Assembly (NCBI RefSeq): GCF_002043095.1
Contig: NZ_MVOC01000070.1
Span: 1 to 36,848, forward strand
DNA: 36,848 nt
Source: Mycobacterium sp. AT1
GTDB taxonomy: Bacteria > Actinomycetota > Actinomycetes > Mycobacteriales > Mycobacteriaceae
Reading direction: 5' to 3'
This document shows positions 8,188 through 15,980 of the stretch, piece by piece; the stretch's first letter is position 1; each line of letters starts with the position of its first letter. The position numbers and the translations under genes were made by a program. The notes under the pieces were generated by a model. It saw only the letters and a list, made by a program, of their open reading frames with translations, was not told the DNA's origin and searched no databases.

Positions 8188-9054
8188 TCACCCACGTCGG
8201 CGGGTGTCGATCGCGATGCTGCCGCCGTCGGACCGCACCGTCACCTCCGAGACGGCTCGTGCGGGATCTGTCGTCTCCGGGACCTCGACCGAGGTGTCGT
8301 ATTCGGAGCGGGTCTCGACGAGGTAGGGCCCCGTCGCGGGCAGCGTGAGCGCGACGTCGCCGTCGCGGGTGGTGGCGGTGATCTTGTGTGGGGCGGGTTC
8401 GGCGAAAGTCACGGCGACGTCACCGTCTGCGGAATCGACGACGAAGGACTCGCTGACGGAAAGTGGCTTCCTGGAAGCGATGTCACCGTCGCGCGCCGAG
8501 ACGTCGACGACGTGCACCGCCCCGTTGAGCAAGACGTCGCCGTCGGAGCTGCGGGCGACCAACCTGTTCAGGTCGGCGTCGACGGTCAACGTGCCGTCGT
8601 TCTGCTGGGTGGTGACGGACAGGCCAGCCGCCAGCGCCGGCGGCAGGGTTACCGTCAGATCACTCGACCCGAAGCCGACGACGCGGCCGGAGTCTCGAGT
8701 GACGCGGATCCGCGTCTGACCGGCGTCGGTGGTCACGTTCAGGCGCTGCTGAGCCCGATTCGAGGAGCCCACCGTGCGCAGTTCGGCGCGGGGCGTGGTG
8801 GCCTTCGAATCGGACTTCACGTGGACCGACACGTCGGACGCGTCGATCACGAGCGACCGCATGGTGCCGGGGAGGTCCTTTGCGTCGTTGCTCGCTCGTA
8901 GCGAGTCGAGGCCCCAGGCCGCCACGCCGAGGCCCGCGACACTGCCGACGACCAGGACCGCCGCGGCGATGACCAGCATGACGCGCAACGCGGTGCGGTT
9001 GCCAGGGGTGAGCGGTGGCGGAGCCGACGGGGGAGCGATGGTGGTCATGGTCAA
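8188..9054 (-). CDS. DUF4097 (LiaG-like) membrane-anchored beta-helix protein
   Basis: A 288-residue protein with one N-terminal membrane helix (about residues 23-48) and an outer domain of repeated short strands such as SSDGDVLLNG, ARDGDIASRK, SADGDVAVTF and TRDGDVALTL. The recurring DGD(V/I) turn marks a right-handed beta-helix of the DUF4097 type. Bacillus LiaG and LiaF carry related domains and sit with a NarL-type two-component system that senses cell-wall stress. The same link holds here: the gene lies 15 nt after the NarL-type regulator. AAAGG lies about 8 nt before the ATG. A role in envelope stress is inferred from context. Confidence 0.75.
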   Translation of the reverse strand: MTMTTIAPPSAPPPLTPGNRTALRVMLVIAAAVLVVGSVAGLGVAAWGLDSLRASNDAKDLPGTMRSLVIDASDVSVHVKSDSKATTPRAELRTVGSSNRAQQRLNVTTDAGQTRIRVTRDSGRVVGFGSSDLTVTLPPALAAGLSVTTQQNDGTLTVDADLNRLVARSSDGDVLLNGAVHVVDVSARDGDIASRKPLSVSESFVVDSADGDVAVTFAEPAPHKITATTRDGDVALTLPATGPYLVETRSEYDTSVEVPETTDPARAVSEVTVRSDGGSIAIDTRRRG

Positions 9055-9069
9055 AGGCCTTTCAGGGGT

Positions 9070-9714
9070 TCAGGATTCGAGATAACGGAGGACGGCGAGG
9101 ACGCGGCGGTTTTCGCTCTCGTCGGGAGTCAGGTTCAACTTCGTGAAGATCGAGGCAATGTGCTTCTCGGCCGAGCCCACCGAGACGTGCAGCGAGCTCG
9201 CAATGGCGGAGTTGGCCCGGCCCTCCGCCATCAGTTGGAGCACCTCGAGTTCGCGGGGCGTGAGCGCGTCGAGGGTGGAGCGCTGCCGTGACCGGACGAG
9301 GATCTGGGAGACCACCTCGGGGTCGAGCACCGTGCCTCCACCGCCGACGACCTCGACGGTGTCGAGGAACGACGGCACGTCGGCGACGCGATCCTTGAGC
9401 AGATAGCCGAATCCCCTGGTGTCCGAGGCGATCAGGTCGGAGGCGTAGCGCTCCTCGACGTAGTGAGAGAGGACGAGTACCGGCGATTCGGGGTTCTGGC
9501 TGCGCAGCAGCGCCGCGGCGCGGATGCCTTCGTCGGTGAACGTCGGCGGCATGCGGACGTCGAGGATGGCGAGGTCGGGTTGGAGTTCGTTGACGATGCG
9601 CAACAGGTCGGTGGCATCGGACACGCCGGCGACCACCTCGTGGCCCGCGTCGGTCAAGATGCGTTCGATGCCCGCCCGCAGGAGCGCGGAGTCCTCGGCG
9701 ATCACGATCCGCAT
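9070..9714 (-). CDS. NarL/FixJ (LuxR-type) response regulator
   Basis: A 214-residue two-domain regulator. The receiver has IAEDSALLRAG, the phospho-acceptor Asp52 in LAILDVRMPP, and Lys in YLLKDRV. The C-terminal helix-turn-helix is LTPRELEVLQLMAEGRANSAIASSLHVSVGSAEKHIASIFTKL, a textbook NarL/LuxR domain. The start at 9714 overlaps the kinase end by 13 nt, which indicates translational coupling. Upstream in-frame sequence to 10683 is only a shadow of the kinase. NarL-family regulators such as DosR bind short G/C-flanked palindromes, so this protein is the best candidate to bind the two GGGGGTTAACCCCC elements. Confidence 0.92.
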   Translation of the reverse strand: MRIVIAEDSALLRAGIERILTDAGHEVVAGVSDATDLLRIVNELQPDLAILDVRMPPTFTDEGIRAAALLRSQNPESPVLVLSHYVEERYASDLIASDTRGFGYLLKDRVADVPSFLDTVEVVGGGGTVLDPEVVSQILVRSRQRSTLDALTPRELEVLQLMAEGRANSAIASSLHVSVGSAEKHIASIFTKLNLTPDESENRRVLAVLRYLES

Positions 9715-11003
9715 GGCAGCACCGCCGTCACGATGGTGGAACCGGTGGCCGGGCTGGATACCTCGAAGGTGCCGCGCGCTGCCGTGACGCGCTCGCCGAG
9801 ACCGCGCAGCCCCGTCGCGTCGTCGTCGTCGGTGACCGTTGCACCGCCAACGCCGTCGTCGTAGACCGAGACGAAGAGCGCGTTGGTCGCCTCGTCGAAT
9901 CGGACGGTGACGACGGCCTGGGTGGCGCGTGCGTGTTTGGCCACGTTGGTCAGCGCCTCGGCGACGACGAAGTACGCACACGACTCCACCTCGTCGGGAA
10001 GTCGGTGTGGTAGATGGACGTTCAACGACGTTGGCACGCCTGATGTTTCGATGCGTTGCACCACCGAGGACAGGGCGGCGTCCAGGCCGCGGTCGGGGAG
10101 GATGGTCGGTGCGATGCCGCGCACGACGTTGCGCAATTCGACGAGTGCACTCTTGGCGTCGTCGTGTGCCTCGCCGATGAGCAACTTGGCCTGCGGCAGA
10201 TCGGTGTCGAGCTTGGTTTGGGCCAGGCCGATCGTCATCGCCAGTGACACCAGCCGGGGCTGCACGCTGTCGTGGAGATCGCGCTCGATGCGGTGCCGTT
10301 CGGTTTGGGCCGAGGAGACCGCACCGCGACGTGCATGGGTGAGCGCGCTGACCTCGTGTTGAAGTGCGGCAGTCGGCGACGGCGGCAGCAGCCAGCGGTC
10401 GACGGCGGCGTCGACGACGGGGGCGAAGACGACGATGGCAACGGCGGCAACCAACGCGACGACGGCCAGAACCCAGGCCAGCGGCGGCGAAATGAACCAG
10501 AAGTCGGCGTCGAGGTCGCTGCGGTTGACCGCCGACGCCAGCGCGGGCCCGGTGATGGCGAATGTCAACAGCGCCAACGCAAGTAGAGATGCGAAGATGT
10601 CGTAGGTCATCCGCAGGTAGTGGTGCGCGACGATCTTCCAAAACCGGGCGCTGCTGACGTCGAGCCACAGTTGGTGGGCCCACCGCTGAAAGCCGTCGTA
10701 CGGCGAGGTGCGGCGCGGTGGAACCGGGATGCCGAAGCCGAACACCGCCTCGCTGCGGATGCGTTCCACCCGGTCGACGCCGCGAATGAGATAGACGAAT
10801 ACGACGCCCGCGACGGCGAAGCCGAGGACGGACGGAATCGACGAGATCGCGATGATCAGAATCGTCAGGGGAATCCAGAACCAGACGAGGCCCAGTGCGG
10901 CGCCGGTCAGCATCGACGCCGAGGGCACGACGCCGATCCGACGTACGTGGACGGGGTCGTCGTCCTGGACGGGAAGCGGCGTGTCGAGGCTCGTTGAAAC
11001 CAT
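9702..11003 (-). CDS. NarL-type sensor histidine kinase with membrane sensor domain
   Basis: A 433-residue kinase. The N-terminal half (about 30-200) has four hydrophobic segments with little periplasmic sequence, like the putative-sensor domain of actinobacterial NarL-type kinases. The HisKA_3 motif ERHRIERDLHDSVQPR has His244 as phosphate acceptor. The ATPase domain has VVAEALTNVAKHA (N box), VYDDGVGG (G1) and GLRGLGERV. It is the first gene of an operon with its regulator and the DUF4097 gene. The minus-strand TAGGTT ends 6 nt before the ATG, so the mRNA is probably leaderless, and the 38-bp element sits 23 nt upstream of that -10. Such sensors often monitor the membrane itself. Confidence 0.9.
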   Translation of the reverse strand: MVSTSLDTPLPVQDDDPVHVRRIGVVPSASMLTGAALGLVWFWIPLTILIIAISSIPSVLGFAVAGVVFVYLIRGVDRVERIRSEAVFGFGIPVPPRRTSPYDGFQRWAHQLWLDVSSARFWKIVAHHYLRMTYDIFASLLALALLTFAITGPALASAVNRSDLDADFWFISPPLAWVLAVVALVAAVAIVVFAPVVDAAVDRWLLPPSPTAALQHEVSALTHARRGAVSSAQTERHRIERDLHDSVQPRLVSLAMTIGLAQTKLDTDLPQAKLLIGEAHDDAKSALVELRNVVRGIAPTILPDRGLDAALSSVVQRIETSGVPTSLNVHLPHRLPDEVESCAYFVVAEALTNVAKHARATQAVVTVRFDEATNALFVSVYDDGVGGATVTDDDDATGLRGLGERVTAARGTFEVSSPATGSTIVTAVLPCGS

Positions 11004-11009
11004 GCCCTA

Positions 11010-11015
11010 AACCTA
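11010..11015 (-). promoter_or_regulatory. Candidate leaderless -10 for the NarL-type kinase operon
   Basis: TAGGTT fits TANNNT and ends 6 nt before the ATG at 11003. The proximal edge of the 38-bp element is 23 nt upstream, against 22 nt at the copy near 5483. Confidence 0.55.
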
Positions 11016-11038
11016 GGGAGTAGCGAGGCCCAGCGGGT

Positions 11039-11076
11039 ATGGCGTTTTCCCGAGACCTCCGTGGGGGTTAACCCCC
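11039..11076 (-). promoter_or_regulatory. 38-bp conserved element, copy 2 (candidate NarL-type operator)
   Basis: On the minus strand it reads GGGGGTTAACCCCC (11063-11076), 12 variable bases, then GGAAAACGCCAT ending at 11039. It lies between the divergent kinase and DoxX-like genes and may serve both. Copy 1 is at 5423-5460. Confidence 0.7.
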
Positions 11077-11152
11077 GCCTGCCGGCGCGATGAGTTTCGT
11101 CCCCGCCGGGTGTCTGTCCCGGTACCGACCGATCCACGACGAGGAGCTCACC

Positions 11153-11572
11153 GTGAACATGGACACCGCCGCCAACCCCACCACCAGGACCACGCCTCGG
11201 CTCGGCGCCAAGATCGGCGTCGTCATCAGCGTCCTGGTCGGAGCCTTTCTCGCCGTCGACGCCGCGGGCAAGCTCGCCGGTGTGTCGCAGGTCAAGGAGG
11301 GTACCGAGGCGCTGGGTTTCCCGGCTGACCAGGCGCTCGTCATGGGCGTCGTGCTGACGGTGTGCGTCGTGGCCTACGCGGTCCCGCGTACCGCGGTGCT
11401 CGGGGGGCTCGGCATCACGGCGTATCTCGGCGGAGCGGTCACCGCGAACATGCGGGTGGAGGCCCCGCTGTTCAGTGCCACCCTGTTCGCCGTCTACCTC
11501 GGTGTGCTGATGTGGGTCGGCATGGTGCTTCGCCGTCCGGAACTGCTGAGGATTGCGGGACTGGCTCGCTGA
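11153..11572 (+). CDS. DoxX-like small membrane protein
   Basis: A 139-residue protein with four predicted membrane helices (about 18-35, 60-78, 82-100, 106-124). The pattern GAFLAVDAAGKLAGVSQVKEGTEALGFP, then a small helix pair and MRVEAPLFSATLFAVYLGVLMWVGM, fits the DoxX-like family. Members are linked to redox or envelope functions but mostly uncharacterised. The GTG start at 11153 is chosen for GAGGAG 6 nt upstream; an ATG two codons later is possible. It is divergent from the NarL-type kinase, and the palindrome lies 77 bp before its start, so it may belong to the same regulon. Confidence 0.75.
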   Translation: MNMDTAANPTTRTTPRLGAKIGVVISVLVGAFLAVDAAGKLAGVSQVKEGTEALGFPADQALVMGVVLTVCVVAYAVPRTAVLGGLGITAYLGGAVTANMRVEAPLFSATLFAVYLGVLMWVGMVLRRPELLRIAGLAR

Positions 11573-11602
11573 AGTCCGCCTCGGCGCGGCGTGTTCGCGT
11601 GC

Positions 11603-11608
11603 CACAAT
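11603..11608 (+). promoter_or_regulatory. Candidate leaderless -10 for the luciferase-like gene
   Basis: CACAAT ends 6 nt before the GTG at 11615, the spacing expected when transcription begins at the start codon. No ribosome site is visible, which fits a leaderless mRNA. Confidence 0.5.
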
Positions 11609-11614
11609 CCGGTC

Positions 11615-12508
11615 GTGCAAATCGGAATGACGCTGCCGGTGATGGAACCCGACCTCGACGCCGCCGTGCTGAAGGAATGGGCGCGCGTCGTCGACGACGG
11701 CCCGTTCAGCTCACTGTGTTGGGGTGAGCGCATCGCCTTCGACAACCCCGACTCGCTGACGCTGCTCGGGGCCCTCGCCGCGTGGACCGACCGGGTCCGC
11801 CTGGTGACGACGGTGATCGTCCCGCAGCTGCACGACCCCGTGATGCTCGCCAAGGGTCTCGCCACCGGCGACATGCTGAGCGGGGGACGTCTGACCGTCG
11901 GCATCGGCGTCGGCGGCCGTCAGGAGGACTACGACGCGGTCGGCGCCGACATGGCGACCCAGACGATGCGCGGAATGGCGGGGCGCGTCGCGATCATGAA
12001 GCAAGTGTGGGCGGGGGAGAAGGTCACCGAATCCGTACTGCCGGTTGGCCCTTCGCCCGTGCAGTCGGGCGGCCCCCCGCTGCTGGTCGGAACCATCGGA
12101 CCCAAGACCGTGCGAAGCGCGGCGACGTGGGCCGACGGGATGGCGGGGACGACGCTCGACCTCGACGTCACCAAGCAGAACGAACTGTTCGACGTCGCGC
12201 GCACCGCGTGGAGTGAGGCCGGTCGGCCGAAACCCCATCTGGCGACGTCGTTTTGGTTCGCGATGGGGGATGGTGACGGACCGCGCGCGCAGATGCACCG
12301 GCATCTGCGGCGCTACATGAACTGGATCCCGGCCGAATTCGTCGACGCCATGGCGCCGACGACGGGCTGGGCGGGTGGCGAGGACGAGTTGCACGCCGTG
12401 CTGCGCACGTTCGAGGCGATCGGGACCGACGAGATTCACCTCATCCCGACGAGCTCGGACCTCGACCAGCTGCGCCGCGTTGCCGACGTCGCCAAGGACT
12501 TCGACTGA
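11615..12508 (+). CDS. Luciferase-like (probably F420-dependent) oxidoreductase
   Basis: A 297-residue TIM-barrel oxidoreductase of the bacterial luciferase-like superfamily. Family features are the N-terminal QIGMTLPVMEPDL strand, SLCWGERIAFDNPDSLTLLGALAAWTDRVRLVTTVIVPQLHDPVMLAK, the DMLSGGRLTVGIGVGGRQEDYDAVG loop, and a late WADGMAG strand. In mycobacteria most such proteins use F420 rather than FMN, which is inference here. The GTG start gives the usual family N-terminus and sits 6 nt after a -10-like CACAAT. It ends 9 bp from the end of the convergent dioxygenase gene. Substrate unknown. Confidence 0.82.
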   Translation: MQIGMTLPVMEPDLDAAVLKEWARVVDDGPFSSLCWGERIAFDNPDSLTLLGALAAWTDRVRLVTTVIVPQLHDPVMLAKGLATGDMLSGGRLTVGIGVGGRQEDYDAVGADMATQTMRGMAGRVAIMKQVWAGEKVTESVLPVGPSPVQSGGPPLLVGTIGPKTVRSAATWADGMAGTTLDLDVTKQNELFDVARTAWSEAGRPKPHLATSFWFAMGDGDGPRAQMHRHLRRYMNWIPAEFVDAMAPTTGWAGGEDELHAVLRTFEAIGTDEIHLIPTSSDLDQLRRVADVAKDFD

Positions 12509-12517
12509 CGCCGAGCC

Positions 12518-13495
12518 TCAGGCGGAGCGGGACCGCCGGGTGCGGCCAACGCACAGTGCGTCCCACTGCCGCGGTGAAAGACGTTCCCGCAGTTGTTCAA
12601 TGGCGCGTCGCGGCAGCATCAGCCGGGAGTACACGTAGTACGGCGACCTGCTGGAGTACGCGAACGTCACCGAATACCGCTCGGTCTCGGTCGGTGGAAA
12701 GACGCGGTGGAACACCTGCCCGGTGTCGACCAGAACCGACGTCATCCTGGGTCCGGTGACCTGGGCCCACTGGTGACGCGGCACCACGTCGTGCATCTTG
12801 TCGTCCGGTACACCCCGGAGGTCGAGGCCTCGCGAACCGCGGATCGCGGCGCTGTGGGCCTGGTGGATGTAGCCGAAGGGTCCGGCGCCGGCGTCGACGT
12901 CGCTGAGATAGACGATGACCTTGAAGATTCGACGGTCTTCGTGGTCGAGGTGCCAGCGGCGCACGACCTCGTGGTTGCGACCCGCCGCCGACTGGACCAG
13001 TTCGCGCTTTACCTCCATGCCGAGATAGCGCACCGGAAGGCCGATGTGGCATTCGGCGAGATCCAGAAGGTGGTCGGACAGCCCCCACGTGAAGAGGGTG
13101 GGGTCGACCGCAAGCTCGCGGGGGGTGGCCTTGACGCACGGCTCGTCGACGTTCTTGCGGCGCAGTAGATCGACGAGCCCGTCCGCGGAGTCGACCACCT
13201 CCGCGGGCAGGTCGGCCGGGCGCACGGCGACCCCGGCGTCGTTCAGGGCGACGAGCACCTCGAGCTGATCGGCAGAGGGAAGGGGCAGCTGGCTCGCATG
13301 CTCGGCCAGGCGCCGCTGGTACCGACGATCGCTCACTTGGCTGACCAGCGGCATCCGGGTGGCGGCTCGGCGGAGGAACGCACCGCGGCGCGCGACGGCG
13401 CTGACGATTCGGGGAACCAGCGCGCGGGCGGAACGGGTCGTGCTGGCCGGCGCGAGGTCGACGTCCACCACGGGTGTCAGCGGTAGCAGTGTCAC
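12518..13495 (-). CDS. 2-oxoglutarate/Fe(II)-dependent (phytanoyl-CoA-like) dioxygenase
   Basis: A 325-residue protein. The double-stranded beta-helix core shows WHLDHEDRR with the HxD pair His182/Asp184, KVIVYLSDVDAGAGPFGYIHQAHS, and GQVFHRVFPPTETERYSVTF with distal His263 and Arg273. These match Fe(II) binding and 2-oxoglutarate salt-bridge positions of the PhyH/2OG superfamily. The N-terminal 110 residues are Arg-rich and of no recognised domain. Such enzymes hydroxylate lipids, amino acids or natural products; nothing fixes the substrate. The GTG start is preceded by GGGGGA. The gene stands alone between the luciferase-like gene and the nitrile hydratase regulators. Confidence 0.75.
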   Translation of the reverse strand: MTLLPLTPVVDVDLAPASTTRSARALVPRIVSAVARRGAFLRRAATRMPLVSQVSDRRYQRRLAEHASQLPLPSADQLEVLVALNDAGVAVRPADLPAEVVDSADGLVDLLRRKNVDEPCVKATPRELAVDPTLFTWGLSDHLLDLAECHIGLPVRYLGMEVKRELVQSAAGRNHEVVRRWHLDHEDRRIFKVIVYLSDVDAGAGPFGYIHQAHSAAIRGSRGLDLRGVPDDKMHDVVPRHQWAQVTGPRMTSVLVDTGQVFHRVFPPTETERYSVTFAYSSRSPYYVYSRLMLPRRAIEQLRERLSPRQWDALCVGRTRRSRSA

Positions 13496-13775
13496 GGCGG
13501 TCCCCCGGGTCAGAAAAGCATACTTTCGCCCCGTTTTTGGTGACGATTGCTAGAACCTACCATTGGTATGTACTTTTTGGCAGCGCCAATACTGCTGCAA
13601 AGAATTGTTGCCGGAGCCTCGGCCCTTCACTCCGGTCGACGACCGATGCCACAGCCTTAAGCACCTGGTCAAGTCATCAGAGGTCGGCATCGCGGTGCTC
13701 GGATGGCAAACGGGTGTCCGTAGGGAAATGCCATCGTCGTTAATTTGCCCAATCTGCACGTCGGGGTGCGAAGGG
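13496..13775. other. Gene-free gap between the dioxygenase and AmiC-like genes
   Basis: About 280 bp of lower G+C. Short overlapping frames on both strands lack ribosome sites and family character. A small palindrome TACCATTGGTA lies at 13558-13568, and minus-strand TATGCT (13517-13522) could be the -10 of the dioxygenase gene. Confidence 0.5.
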
Positions 13776-14861
13776 CTAAGCGGCTGAGATCCGCTGACGA
13801 ACCTCGAAGTCCATCCCGACGGCTTCGGCGACGTAGATGTCCTGGGACATCTGGTTGCCGCGCATGCTGACTTCGCCCCGCGGGCTGACGTAGGTCAGGT
13901 TCTCTGCGGCGGCTGTGAGCTCGGGAACGCCGAGCGATCCAGCCCGGGTTGCCAGCGTGATGAGCAAGGTCAGCGCCTCGTAGCAGGACTCGCCGATGCT
14001 ATTCAGCGCAGGCGCGGCCGGTCCGAAGCGTGAATAGTAGCGCTCGGCGAAGTCCATGCTCGCCGTCGTGTTGAGCGCTTCGAAATACCCCGCGGAGGCG
14101 AACAGGCCGTCGTTGCTTTCGGAGCCGCTGGCCATCAGCATGTTCTCTTCGACGTGCGGGCTCAGTCGGGGCACCGCGGCGGCCATGCCGGAGGCCGCGA
14201 ACTGCCGGTTGAACTCGACGCCGTCGCCTCCGACCAACAGCAGCAGCACTCCCGATGCACCGGTGGTCTCAACCTGCCGGATGGCGGCGCTGAAGTCGGA
14301 CGTGCCCAACGGTAGATAGAGCTCGCCGACCAGTGGACGCCCCCGTGCCTGCGCGTGCAGGCGCGCGGCCGTGCCCGTCTCCCTTGGCCAGACGTAGTCG
14401 TTGCCGATCACGACCCACCGGTCGACCCCGAACTCGGTGTTCATCCAGTCCATCGCCGGCAGGAGTTGGCGCGACGGGGTCTCGCCGGTGAGGAACAGCC
14501 CTGGCGTGCGCTCACCGCCCTCGTACAGCGGTCCGTACACGTAGGGCACCCGGTTCGCGGTGACCCTCGCGACGGCCTGGCGCACCGGCGAGATGTGCCA
14601 TCCGGTGACTGCGTCGATTGCCCCGAGCTCGAGCAGCGCGGCGATCTCGGCCGCCACGGCCGCAGGCGCCCGGCTGCCGTCCACCGGGACCAGTCGAATC
14701 CGACGTCCCAGCAGTCCCGCGCGGGCGTTCACGTCGGCGATCGCGAGTTCGGCGCAAGCCTCGCACGACGGCCCGTAGATCCCGGCGGATCCGCTCTGGG
14801 GCACCACGAGTGCGACGTCGAGGGTTTCTCGGGTCGGGCGCACGGAAGGCTTGCCGAGCAC
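13776..14861 (-). CDS. AmiC/NhhC-like amide-sensing regulator (periplasmic-binding-protein fold)
   Basis: A 361-residue protein with the leucine/amide-binding fold of branched-chain amino acid and urea binding proteins: VALVVPQSGSAGIYGPSCEACAELAIADVNARAGLLGRRI, AIDAVTGWHISPVRQAV, VPYVYGPLYEGGERTPGLFLTGETPSRQLLPA. There is no signal peptide or lipobox, so it is cytosolic. This separates it from transport proteins and places it with AmiC of the Pseudomonas amidase operon and NhhC of Rhodococcus nitrile hydratase clusters. It would sense an amide. The GTG start at 14861 has GGAGGT 6 nt upstream. It is last in the leftward operon, after the MarR gene. No AmiR antiterminator is present. Confidence 0.8.
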   Translation of the reverse strand: MLGKPSVRPTRETLDVALVVPQSGSAGIYGPSCEACAELAIADVNARAGLLGRRIRLVPVDGSRAPAAVAAEIAALLELGAIDAVTGWHISPVRQAVARVTANRVPYVYGPLYEGGERTPGLFLTGETPSRQLLPAMDWMNTEFGVDRWVVIGNDYVWPRETGTAARLHAQARGRPLVGELYLPLGTSDFSAAIRQVETTGASGVLLLLVGGDGVEFNRQFAASGMAAAVPRLSPHVEENMLMASGSESNDGLFASAGYFEALNTTASMDFAERYYSRFGPAAPALNSIGESCYEALTLLITLATRAGSLGVPELTAAAENLTYVSPRGEVSMRGNQMSQDIYVAEAVGMDFEVRQRISAA

Positions 14862-14933
14862 GTCCCACCTCCGTCCACTCTTGCGTGGGTACCGATCGTG
14901 AATGCCCTTGATTACCGGGGTATTTCGTGGGTG

Positions 14934-15374
14934 TTAGCGGCCGGGAACCGACAGTTCCGCGACCCGGGCCAGCGTGTGCAAAAGCTGAACGGCGGTGTCT
15001 TCGCCGAACTCGTCGGCCAGGGCGGTCTTCAGGGCCGCCTCCTGGCGGGCCAGTTTGCGTACCTTCGTCTTTCCCTTCGACGACAGGTACACCAGCACCC
15101 GGCGGCGGTCCATCGCGTCGACGCGACGGACGACGAACCCGCCGTCGACCAACTTGTCCACGATGCGCGTCAACGTCGGCGGGGCCACCGACATCGCCGC
15201 GGCGATGTCGCTCATGGTGAACCCGTCGCCGCCGCGCAGCACTCCGAGCACCCGCCAGCCCTCGATGCTCGCGATGTCCGCGTCGAGCAAGCTGGTCGAG
15301 AACGCCTCGGTCCACCAGCGTCCCGCCCGGAACAGAACCTCGGAGACGCTGTCCACGCTCGTCGTGATGGGCAC
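14934..15374 (-). CDS. MarR-family transcriptional regulator (NhhD-like by context)
   Basis: A 146-residue winged-helix regulator. SIEGWRVLGVLRGGDGFTMSDIAAAMSVAPPTLTRIVDKLVDGGFVVRRVDAMDRRRVLVYLSSKGK is the standard MarR DNA-binding core, including the DxRxx wing. The GTG at 15374 is favoured by GAGGAGGGG just upstream; an ATG at 15401 is in frame but lacks a ribosome site. Rhodococcus nitrile hydratase loci pair an AmiC-like protein with a MarR-like protein, so the two genes here probably control the hydratase operon. A CCGAA-N7-TTCGG inverted repeat 30 bp upstream could be its own operator. Confidence 0.85.
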   Translation of the reverse strand: MPITTSVDSVSEVLFRAGRWWTEAFSTSLLDADIASIEGWRVLGVLRGGDGFTMSDIAAAMSVAPPTLTRIVDKLVDGGFVVRRVDAMDRRRVLVYLSSKGKTKVRKLARQEAALKTALADEFGEDTAVQLLHTLARVAELSVPGR

Positions 15375-15403
15375 GGCCCCTCCTCTTGGTGCGGTCGTCA
15401 TGT

Positions 15404-15420
15404 CCGAATCATGTTTTCGG
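15404..15420. promoter_or_regulatory. Candidate MarR operator (inverted repeat)
   Basis: CCGAA-N7-TTCGG lies 30 bp before the GTG of the MarR gene in the gap after the DUF1097 gene. The size suits a MarR dimer. Only one copy was noticed. Confidence 0.35.
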
Positions 15421-15451
15421 CCAGCATATCCGGCGGTGGGGTATGCGGCAT

Positions 15452-15970
15452 TCATGCCGGCTGGCCGGATTGCACGACGCGGGCGCCGCCGACCTTGGCG
15501 ACGACGGACGCCCCCCACTCCGACGCGATCCCGAACGTGGCACCCACCAGTGCGGTCACGGCGGCGATCAGGGCGGGGTTGGACACCCCTGCCGTGAGGA
15601 TGCCGTTTCCGGTGGCGGCGATCGTGCCGACCGTCATCGCGAACCCGAACACGATGGCGGGGGTGGCCGACAGCCACGGAAGTCGGGACACCTGAACCAT
15701 TGTCAGACTTCCGATTCCGACCGCGACGGCCAGCAGGACGGCGCTGGTCGTGGCGCTCACCGCCAGCAGCGTGCACGTGGCGATGAGGATGCCCGCCCAG
15801 TTGCAGGCGACGCTCTTCACCAGGCCAGAGGGGCCGGATCCGACGAAGAAGAACGACGCCCATGCCAGGAACAGCACCCAGACCGGAAGTAGCCATACCG
15901 TCGCGGTCAGCCAGGTGGACAGCGCGCCAAAGATTCCGACGCTGATGGACAGCGCGGTTGCCTTGCTCAT
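15452..15970 (-). CDS. DUF1097-family membrane protein
   Basis: A 172-residue protein, nearly all hydrophobic, with about five membrane helices. LFLAWASFFFVGSGPSGLVKSVACNWAGILIATC is the characteristic DUF1097 stretch, also present in E. coli YcdZ. The family has no proven function. Inside a nitrile hydratase operon it could move the nitrile, amide or acid, as AmiS-type channels do in amidase operons, but this is inference. GGAG lies 6 nt before the ATG at 15970, and the accessory gene ends 10 nt upstream. An upstream in-frame extension to 16036 is Thr-rich translation of the His-tail repeats and is not real. Confidence 0.75.
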   Translation of the reverse strand: MSKATALSISVGIFGALSTWLTATVWLLPVWVLFLAWASFFFVGSGPSGLVKSVACNWAGILIATCTLLAVSATTSAVLLAVAVGIGSLTMVQVSRLPWLSATPAIVFGFAMTVGTIAATGNGILTAGVSNPALIAAVTALVGATFGIASEWGASVVAKVGGARVVQSGQPA

Positions 15971-15980
15971 CTCGGTGCTC

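Noticed and set aside
5437..11062. The 5.6-kb segment between the inverted 38-bp elements as a transposon
   Set aside because: The inverted orientation mimics terminal repeats, but there is no transposase, no target duplication was seen, and composition is that of the core genome. Promoter spacing explains the elements better.
13563..13787. 74-codon plus-strand frame in the gap before the AmiC-like gene
   Set aside because: No ribosome site, no family pattern, and it overlaps the end of the AmiC-like gene.
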